This document shows, one piece after another, positions 44,728 through 50,974 of a stretch of 50,974 bases of DNA. A program made the translations under genes and the position numbers. Source of the stretch: Lachnospiraceae bacterium (GTDB lineage Bacteria > Bacillota > Clostridia > Lachnospirales > Lachnospiraceae); the NCBI GenBank assembly GCA_022769665.1, contig JALEIR010000031.1, forward strand, positions 1-50,974, in the 5' to 3' direction. Below the pieces are notes generated by a model, which was not told the origin of the DNA, made no database searches, and worked only from the letters and a program-made list of their open reading frames with translations. The first letter of the stretch is position 1. Every line of letters starts with the position of its first letter.

Positions 44728-44797
44728 ATAGCTGTTTCTGGCCGTCGGTTCATTCAGACTGGCGGCTGGAGGCAGATTTCCATTCAAAACCGGTAAT

Positions 44798-45237
44798 CTT
44801 GGAAATCTTCACGTAAATCAAGCAGGAAATTACCCCAAAAATCAAGCTTTTCGGAAATCTTCACGTAAATCAAGCAGGAAATTACCCTAAAAATCGAGCA
44901 TCTTGGAAATCTTCACGTAAATCAAGTAGGAAATTACCCTAAAAATTGAGCATCTTGGAAATCATTAGGTAAATCAGGCAGGAAATTACCCTAAAAATCG
45001 AGCATCTTGGAAATCTTTAGGTAAATCAGGCAGGAAATTACCCTAAAAATCAAGCATCTTGGAAATCTTCACGTAAATCAAGCAGGAAATTACCCTAAAA
45101 ATCAGGTGCTTTGGAAATCTTTATGTAAATCAGACAGGAAATTACCCCAAAATTCGAGCTTTTTGGAAATCTTTATGTAGATCAGGCAGGAAATCACCCC
45201 AAAAATCAGGTGCTTTGGAAATCTTTATGTAAATCAA
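44798..45237 (+). repeat. 52-bp tandem repeat array, eight full units and one partial
   Basis: Units start at 44798, 44850, 44902, 44954, 45006, 45058, 45110, 45162 and 45214 (partial, 24 bases). Each unit follows the pattern TTGGAAATCTT-nnnn-TAAATCA, then GCAGGAAATTACCC, then AAAAATC-nn-GC. The most variable positions are four bases after the first block (CACG, TAGG or TATG) and two near each unit end. The unit length is not a multiple of three, and no frame stays open, so it is non-coding. There are no spacers, so it is not a CRISPR array. The array ends 31 bases before the next start codon. Confidence 0.95.
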
Positions 45238-45268
45238 ATCACCATTATTTAGAAAGGAGATAGAAGGT

Positions 45269-46063
45269 ATGATTAGTAACATTCAGTTTCAAGAACAATT
45301 AGAGCAGGAAATTCAGAAATTAACAGAGTTAGAAAAGAGGCTGCGGAATCGATTAGCAACCGCCCCGGAGGGAACGCTGCATATTCATAGAATGGGAAAA
45401 GGGAAATATTCACAATACTATACCTACCGTGAAGGAAAGCAGATATACCTACCGGTAAAAAAGAAAGATTTCGCTCTTGCACTTGCACAAAAGGAATATG
45501 ATGAAAAGATACTTACTGTCATTGAAGCAAGGCTGAAAAGCGCAAAGCAATTGTTGAAGAAATATAAGGTGTCTTTGGGAGATTTGTATGTAAAATTATC
45601 TGATGAAAGGAAAGAGTTGATTACACCAATCGCTCCGACAGATGAGATGTTTGTGGAGGATTGGTATGAAAAGCATCCGGGTTATGCAAATCCCTATCCG
45701 AATAATTCTGCACTCTATACCGAGCGGGGAGAAACGGTGCGGTCAAAATCGGAAAAGATTCTTGCGGATTTGTTTTATAAGCGCAATATACCTTACGTTT
45801 ATGAGCCTAGAATGGATTTCGGTAATGGGAAAACAATATATCCGGACTTTTTGCTATTGAATGTAAAACAGAGGAAGACATATATTTATGAGCATTTTGG
45901 TTTGATGGATCATCCGGAATATGCAAAAAATGCATTTGAGAAGCTGAATTTGTATTCAGAGAATGGGTATTGGTATGGAGATACGCTACTGTTTAGCTTT
46001 GAGACAAGCATCAATCCGCTGAATACAAAGTATGTTGAAAAAATGCTGTGCCATTTCATGTAA
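45269..46063 (+). CDS. Conserved protein of unknown function with possible PD-(D/E)XK-like nuclease core
   Basis: A 264-residue soluble protein. Residues 1-100 are helical and charged, with LATAPEGTLHIHRMG and a Lys-rich stretch. The C-terminal part has a pattern I associate with a common but unnamed Firmicutes family: VRSKSEKILADLFYKRNIPY (E162), then TIYPDFLLLN (D193), then YIYEHFGLMDHPEYA (E208). The order Glu, Pro-Asp, Glu resembles a PD-(D/E)XK nuclease fold, but the final Lys is not in its usual place, so the enzyme call is uncertain. It has an AAAGGAGATAG site and follows the 52-bp repeat array directly; no other gene is near it on the left. Base composition is more AT-rich than the flagellar region. 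Confidence 0.7.
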   Translation: MISNIQFQEQLEQEIQKLTELEKRLRNRLATAPEGTLHIHRMGKGKYSQYYTYREGKQIYLPVKKKDFALALAQKEYDEKILTVIEARLKSAKQLLKKYKVSLGDLYVKLSDERKELITPIAPTDEMFVEDWYEKHPGYANPYPNNSALYTERGETVRSKSEKILADLFYKRNIPYVYEPRMDFGNGKTIYPDFLLLNVKQRKTYIYEHFGLMDHPEYAKNAFEKLNLYSENGYWYGDTLLFSFETSINPLNTKYVEKMLCHFM

Positions 46064-46070
46064 AGTCTTG

Positions 46071-46138
46071 AGTAAGTCAGCTGTATAAGTAAGTCAGCTG
46101 TATAAGTAAGTCAGCTGCATAAGTAAGTCAGCTGCATA
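46071..46138 (+). repeat. 17-bp tandem repeat, four units
   Basis: AGTAAGTCAGCTGTATA occurs four times head to tail; the last two copies have GCATA in place of GTATA. The array starts seven bases after the stop at 46063. Each copy contains the palindrome CAGCTG. It is not an obvious terminator. Confidence 0.9.
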
Positions 46139-46168
46139 TGTAACACCATCTGCACCTGTAGAGTTATA

Positions 46169-46184
46169 TTATATGTACATATAA
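46169..46184 (+). repeat. 16-bp AT-rich palindrome
   Basis: TTATATGTACATATAA is a perfect palindrome between the 17-bp repeats and the promoter at 46309. It could be an operator. The rest of 46139-46308 is AT-rich and shows no gene. Confidence 0.4.
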
Positions 46185-46308
46185 CGTCATATAATTTTTG
46201 AATACAGGGTGCTTCGATATAATGCCTTTGCTGTTTTTGTTTCGCTGTTCGTATGAAAATATATAGGTTCTAAGAAATTCTTCATAAATATTGATAAAAA
46301 GAATTAAG

Positions 46309-46337
46309 GTGACAACTCTGTGATGAAACGCTATAAT
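46309..46337 (+). promoter_or_regulatory. Candidate promoter of the phospholipase-like/phosphatase gene
   Basis: -35 GTGACA (46309-46314) and a perfect -10 TATAAT (46332-46337) are 17 bases apart. The transcript would have a leader of about 345 nt before the ATG at 46691. Confidence 0.6.
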
Positions 46338-46343
46338 TACTTT

Positions 46344-46690
46344 AATACTTTTTGAAATTATGTAGAAGGTATTGACAGGGCATTGCTAAAAACGAAGGAT
46401 GCTCAGGGATTGTATGGTAAGTATGAATCAAAAGATGTGAACCCCAAAGAGTGATGTGCCGAGCGGTAGATTGAAGAAACGACATGTATTTGGAGAAACA
46501 TTGTATAAGGCGTATGTAGCTGTCGGACAAGGAGAAGCATTGCAGGAGAATAATGCGACCGTCGAAAAGGAGAAATGACTCGGAAATGGATTCGGAGGTG
46601 GAATGCAGCCGCCGGGCAAGTGGCGTGAGCAGACTTAAGAGGCACGGAATCAATTGGTAAGGAATACGGAAGTGGGAACGGGGAGTGAGT
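46344..46690 (+). ncRNA. Long structured-looking leader or RNA element, identity unknown
   Basis: No coherent reading frame runs through this stretch: all three plus frames carry stops. It is purine-rich and has many short complementary pairs, such as CGACA/TGTCG enclosing about 40 bases near 46479-46528, GCATT/AATGC, and CGCC/GGCG near 46606-46625. GAAA-type and GGAAGTGGGAAC-type segments recall the 5' domain of group II introns, of which it could be a remnant, but I see no domain V and no reverse transcriptase. The alternatives are a riboswitch-like leader or decayed coding sequence. Confidence 0.3.
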
Positions 46691-48028
46691 ATGGCATCAA
46701 GAATCATTCATTTAGCGATAACAAACGGACTTATAAAGAACTATCAATTCAAGGATGCCAACAGATTGAAGTTCGGCGCAATTCTGCCCGATGTGTATGC
46801 CTCAGGCAAATCTACGGCGGACAGTCATTTCAAAATCGGTGTCTGTGGAAACAATAAGAGGACTTATGACTTTACAAGATTCAAAGCGTTGTTTTCAGAT
46901 TTAATGAAGAATGATGATTTATATCTTGGGTATTATCTGCATCTGGTTCAGGATATCCTTTTCAGACATTATGTTTATGATGAATATCACTGGAATCCAA
47001 CTGTTCCGGGAAATGTGGAACGATTACACAGAGATTACTCCATCTTAAATTCATATGTGATAAAAAAATATGGTTTGCTGGATGACGTGGAGATACCGGA
47101 GGATTTTGAGCAGGAGCCGATTAATACCGTCTTTTCTTTTGAACCTTTCCGATTTATGCAGGAGATGAAAGAGGATTTTAAGCCTGTTGCGGAGGAAGAT
47201 GTTTTCTTTTTTACAAGAAAGATGGCTGATGAGTTTATTCGGAGGGCAGTTTCATTCTGTATGGAAGAATTACAGGCAATATTTAGCGGTGCTGTGACCA
47301 TGGATGAGTACAGATATGCGTGGAAGAATACACCGCGCGTCCTTTTAAAGACGACTCTGAACACCAGAGAATTAGGTGGCTATCGCATACAGGGAAAAAA
47401 AGGTTATACGCGATTCAATGCATTGATCAGGAGTGATATTCAAAAGTATCCCTCTGAGGAGGATTTGGATTTCCTGAGAAGAAACAATATTACAACTATC
47501 ATTGATATGCGCGGCAGTCAGGATGTCCTGAGGGCGCCCAGCGGCTTTGCAGGGGCGTTCGGGTTTGAATATCATAATGTTCCCATTGACGAGGGGAGCC
47601 AAGTCCCGGAGAGTGTGGAGGCGGTTCCCGACAGCTATTTAGCCATTGCAACAGCGAGAAATATGCCGGAGGTATTTCGGCGCATAGCAGTCTCAAAGAC
47701 CGGAGTGATGTTTAACTGTACGGCAGGCAAGGACAGGACGGGAGTTGTGAGTGCGTTGATATTGTGGCTTTGCGGCGTCGGCAAAGAAGATATTCTGTTT
47801 GATTATATGCTGACAAAGGAATGCAACCGGGAACGCTTTGAACTGATACATAAAAATTATCCCGAGATAGATATGAATGTTGTCATACCGAATGAAGGGT
47901 ATATGTGTAGGTTCCTGGATTTGATAGAGCAGCAGTATGGCAGTATACAGGGATATTTTACGGCGATAGGGATTACAGAAAAGGAGCAGAGAGCAATTCG
48001 GAGCAAATTGGCGGATGACACAGGCTGA
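46691..48028 (+). CDS. Fusion of zinc-dependent phospholipase C-like domain and tyrosine/serine protein phosphatase
   Basis: A 445-residue protein. The N-terminal ~200 residues resemble the zinc phospholipase C-like fold of Firmicutes: RIIHLAI (H7), FGAILPDVYA (D34), DSHFKIG (H46), TYDFTRF (D60), LGYYLHLVQDILFRHYV (H84, D88). From about 220 a Y_phosphatase3-type domain follows: LNTRELGGYRI, ALIRSDI, TIIDMRGSQD (D272), and the P-loop NCTAGKDRTG with C343 and R349 (CX5R), all intact. The start is ATG 46691 with GGGGAG five bases before; an in-frame GTG lies at 46685. Substrates are unknown; phospholipid phosphates or phosphotyrosine are possible by family. Confidence 0.82.
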   Translation: MASRIIHLAITNGLIKNYQFKDANRLKFGAILPDVYASGKSTADSHFKIGVCGNNKRTYDFTRFKALFSDLMKNDDLYLGYYLHLVQDILFRHYVYDEYHWNPTVPGNVERLHRDYSILNSYVIKKYGLLDDVEIPEDFEQEPINTVFSFEPFRFMQEMKEDFKPVAEEDVFFFTRKMADEFIRRAVSFCMEELQAIFSGAVTMDEYRYAWKNTPRVLLKTTLNTRELGGYRIQGKKGYTRFNALIRSDIQKYPSEEDLDFLRRNNITTIIDMRGSQDVLRAPSGFAGAFGFEYHNVPIDEGSQVPESVEAVPDSYLAIATARNMPEVFRRIAVSKTGVMFNCTAGKDRTGVVSALILWLCGVGKEDILFDYMLTKECNRERFELIHKNYPEIDMNVVIPNEGYMCRFLDLIEQQYGSIQGYFTAIGITEKEQRAIRSKLADDTG

Positions 48029-48148
48029 AAACTTTTGTGACACCGTTCCGAGATGTATCACCGTTAGTCGTTAGATTGTATATTGCGGTACGATGGAAGA
48101 GTTTCAGAAGTATTTAATAAAAATTACCACATGCTATGCACATCAAAG

Positions 48149-48292
48149 CGGAATTAAAACGGATATAAGAGTGAATATAAAACCGAATACAAAAGCGGAT
48201 ATAAGAGTGAATACAAAAACGAATACAAAAGCGGATATGAGAGTGAACATAAAACCGAATACAAAAACGGATATGAGAGCGAATCCGGAATC
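48149..48292 (+). repeat. 36-bp tandem repeat, about four units
   Basis: Units start at about 48149, 48185, 48221 and 48257; the core is GCGGATATAAGAGTGAATAC with A-rich joints. The period is a multiple of three and a 73-codon frame (48093-48314) stays open across it, with a 12-residue repeat like NTKADIRVNTKT. No good ribosome binding site precedes that frame, so I list only the repeat. It fills most of the gap 48029-48358, which otherwise holds nothing I can name. Confidence 0.85.
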
Positions 48293-48358
48293 CAATATTA
48301 AAACAAATATATAATCGAATATCAAAATGAATATAAAATTGAAAGCGGGAGAAACAGG

Positions 48359-48744
48359 ATGAATATATCGCAAATGGGCGCATTGAATAATGCCATTGAA
48401 AATAGTGAAAAACTGGATTTTGCAAGTAGATGCTTAAGTGAAGAACAGTTAGTCCGTCTGTATAAATCTTATAAGCAGCTGTTTTGGGCGCAGATTGCTC
48501 CGGCGATTATTCTGGCCGTGGCAGTTATTCTGGAGCTTATTTTTATTCCGTCCGAAGCGGTTCCACACGGGGAAGCAAGTATGAAGGAGACAATAATTTT
48601 GTTTGAAACCGTATTTTTATTGTGCCGGTTTACCCGATTTGGATCATCCTTACGCAGTTTACTTTCGGAAAACTTTGGCATAAGTATTCGAGGTGGTACA
48701 GGAAAAAAAGCAGCATGGATGAATTGTATGCAATGTTTCGGTGA
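48359..48744 (+). pseudogene. Small membrane protein gene broken by a one-base frameshift
   Basis: Translation from ATG 48359 (GGGAG site at 48347) gives a charged N-terminus, then a membrane helix (APAIILAVAVILELIF), and MKETIILFETVF. After the T5 run at 48614-48618 this frame turns into an implausible Ser/Arg/Cys-rich tail ending at 48757. One extra T would instead give IVPVYPIWIILTQFTFGKLW, a second helix, then a basic tail ending in DELYAMFR at the TGA 48742-48744. The intended product is therefore about 128 residues. The break may be a real mutation, phase variation or a sequencing error. Family not recognised. Confidence 0.65.
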
Positions 48745-48811
48745 TTTAAGGACATAATCACGGTTTTGGTTTCTTTGTTCAAAAGAGCACACGGAGGGAG
48801 AGAGGAAAAAT

Positions 48812-49834
48812 ATGGTACAGGTAAGATTAGGAAAGACAGAAATCACAGTGGAGAAAAATTCTTTTGGTGCGCTGCCGATTCAACGTATTTCACAGGAGGA
48901 AGCGGTAAAACTGCTACGAAAGGCTTACGATTACGGCGTGACCTTTTTTGACACAGCCCGTTTCTATACGGACAGCGAGGAAAAGCTGGGAGTAGCCTTT
49001 GACGGGATGCGTGACAAGGTTTATATTGCAACGAAGACAGGGGCAACCACAGCGGAAGGTTTTTGGAAAGATTTACATATATCCCTGAACAATTTGCGGA
49101 CAGACTATATCGATATCTATCAGTTTCATAATCCCGCGTTCTGTCCAAAGCCCGGCGACGGAACCGGGTTGTATGAGGCAATGTTGGAAGCAAAAGAGAA
49201 AGGCTTGATTCGCCATATAGGCATTACCAATCACCGCCTGAATGTGGCGCATGAGGCTGTGGACAGTGGATTGTATGAGACATTGCAATTCCCTTTCTGC
49301 TATCTGGCAACGGAAAAGGACTTAGAGCTGGTTGAGAAATGTAAAGCTGCGGACATGGGCTTTATCGCCATGAAGGCTCTGTCCGGCGGACTGATTACCA
49401 ACTCTGCGGCGGCATATGCCTTTCTGGCGCAGTATGACAATGTACTGCCCATCTGGGGGGTACAACGTGAGAGTGAACTGGACGAGTTCCTTTCCTATAT
49501 AAAAAATCCGCCTCTGATGAATGAAGAACTGGCAGCGGTGATTGCCCGCGACAGAGAGGAGCTTCTGGGAGACTTTTGCCGGGGCTGCGGTTACTGCATG
49601 CCTTGCCCCGTGGGAATCGAAATTAACAACTGTGCCCGCATGAGCCTGATGATCCGCAGAGCACCCTCGGCGGCTCAATTGACTCCTGAGATGCAGGCAA
49701 AGATGAAGCTTATTGAATCCTGCCTTCATTGTGGAAAATGCAAAGCAAAGTGCCCCTACGGACTGGACACGCCGACGCTGCTTGAAAAAAATTATAAGGA
49801 TTACTGTGAAATCCTGGCAGGAAAAGCTTTTTAA
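48812..49834 (+). CDS. Aldo/keto reductase with C-terminal 4Fe-4S ferredoxin domain
   Basis: A 340-residue cytoplasmic oxidoreductase. The AKR barrel (about 1-240) has FDTARFYTDSE with the catalytic Asp and Tyr, IATKTG with the catalytic Lys, and IYQFHNPAF. The C-terminal part has two cysteine clusters, CRGCGYCMPCP and CLHCGKCKAKCP, for 4Fe-4S clusters. This combined form is common in anaerobic Firmicutes; physiological substrates are mostly unknown. A GGAGGGAGAGG site precedes the ATG. No strong terminator follows; CACAGCACTGTGTTTTT at 49858 is a weak candidate. Confidence 0.93.
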   Translation: MVQVRLGKTEITVEKNSFGALPIQRISQEEAVKLLRKAYDYGVTFFDTARFYTDSEEKLGVAFDGMRDKVYIATKTGATTAEGFWKDLHISLNNLRTDYIDIYQFHNPAFCPKPGDGTGLYEAMLEAKEKGLIRHIGITNHRLNVAHEAVDSGLYETLQFPFCYLATEKDLELVEKCKAADMGFIAMKALSGGLITNSAAAYAFLAQYDNVLPIWGVQRESELDEFLSYIKNPPLMNEELAAVIARDREELLGDFCRGCGYCMPCPVGIEINNCARMSLMIRRAPSAAQLTPEMQAKMKLIESCLHCGKCKAKCPYGLDTPTLLEKNYKDYCEILAGKAF

Positions 49835-49993
49835 TTGCTTTGCATCAGGCATGAAGGCACAGCACTGTGTTTTTCGACCGGATGAGATGCCGGCACTTAG
49901 GGTTCTAAACATAAGCGAGCAAAAAAGCAGATATCATACGGTCGTGCGCGGCTGCAGAAATCAAGCCGGGATTGCAGGTTAGCAGCCGTATAA

Positions 49994-50974
<981 letters not shown>

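Noticed and set aside
43828..44787. Open frame of 319 codons on the minus strand inside gpmI
   Set aside because: It is antisense to a conserved enzyme gene and has no motifs.
44798..45237. Could the 52-bp repeats be a CRISPR array?
   Set aside because: The repeats are head to tail with no unique spacers between them, and no cas-like gene is near.
46342..46707. 121-codon minus-strand frame upstream of the phosphatase gene
   Set aside because: It overlaps the promoter and ribosome binding site of the plus-strand gene and has no recognisable motif or start signal.
48149..48292. Could the 36-bp repeats be a CRISPR array?
   Set aside because: The period is 36 bp in total with no spacer; the units follow each other directly.
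48093..48314. 73-codon plus-strand frame over the 36-bp repeats as a gene
   Set aside because: There is no credible ribosome binding site, and the composition simply follows the repeat; it is kept as a repeat and discussed as a finding.

Overview
The window looks like chromosomal DNA of a motile, Gram-positive anaerobe of the class Clostridia, most likely family Lachnospiraceae (the Roseburia/Butyrivibrio/Lachnospira type). The reasons are the Firmicutes-type flagellar genes (FliY, CheC, CheD, FlhF/FlhG), strong AGGAGG-type ribosome binding sites, lipoprotein sugar-binding proteins without an outer-membrane system, and a fla/che operon that runs into rpsB-tsf. I cannot name the genus from sequence alone.

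Region 1 (1-18893) is the 3' part of a large fla/che operon, all on the plus strand with overlaps or short gaps. It holds the end of fliY, then cheY, the export apparatus (fliO, fliP, fliQ, fliR, flhB, flhA), the placement GTPase/ATPase pair (flhF, flhG), a PilZ c-di-GMP receptor, the chemotaxis core (cheB, cheA, cheW, cheC, cheD), the flagellar sigma factor fliA, a DUF342 protein and four poorly characterised small genes. It ends at an intrinsic terminator whose loop also holds the -35 box of the next promoter. Region 2 (18875-20932) is rpsB-tsf with a long leader and two hairpins between the genes.

Region 3 (20952-27055) is a signalling operon: a 7TM-PAS-GGDEF(degenerate)-EAL protein, a hybrid 7TM-PAS histidine kinase with receiver and HPt, and a response regulator. 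The kinase C-terminus and the regulator share a roughly 59-residue helical module. Region 4 (27048-31186) has a double GT-C glycosyltransferase (minus strand) divergent from a PHP-domain phosphoesterase.

Region 5 (31266-41109) is a ten-kilobase operon that mixes a CUT1-like sugar importer (two permeases and two large binding lipoproteins with propeller-like N-terminal halves) with a MacA/HlyD-type adaptor and a MacB-type extracellular domain protein, but no ATPase gene. I consider this the best candidate for an undescribed machine. Region 6 (41207-44658) has a small YgjP/DUF45 metalloprotein and a cation-diffusion transporter on the minus strand, divergent from gpmI.

Region 7 (44659-48757) is accessory in character. 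It has a 52-bp tandem repeat array (eight and a half units) next to a putative nuclease-like gene, further 17-bp and 36-bp tandem repeats, a long structured-looking leader, a fusion of a zinc-phospholipase-like domain with a tyrosine phosphatase, and a frameshifted membrane protein. Region 8 (48812-50974) has an aldo/keto reductase with a ferredoxin tail and the start of enolase, whose ribosome binding site is buried in a hairpin.
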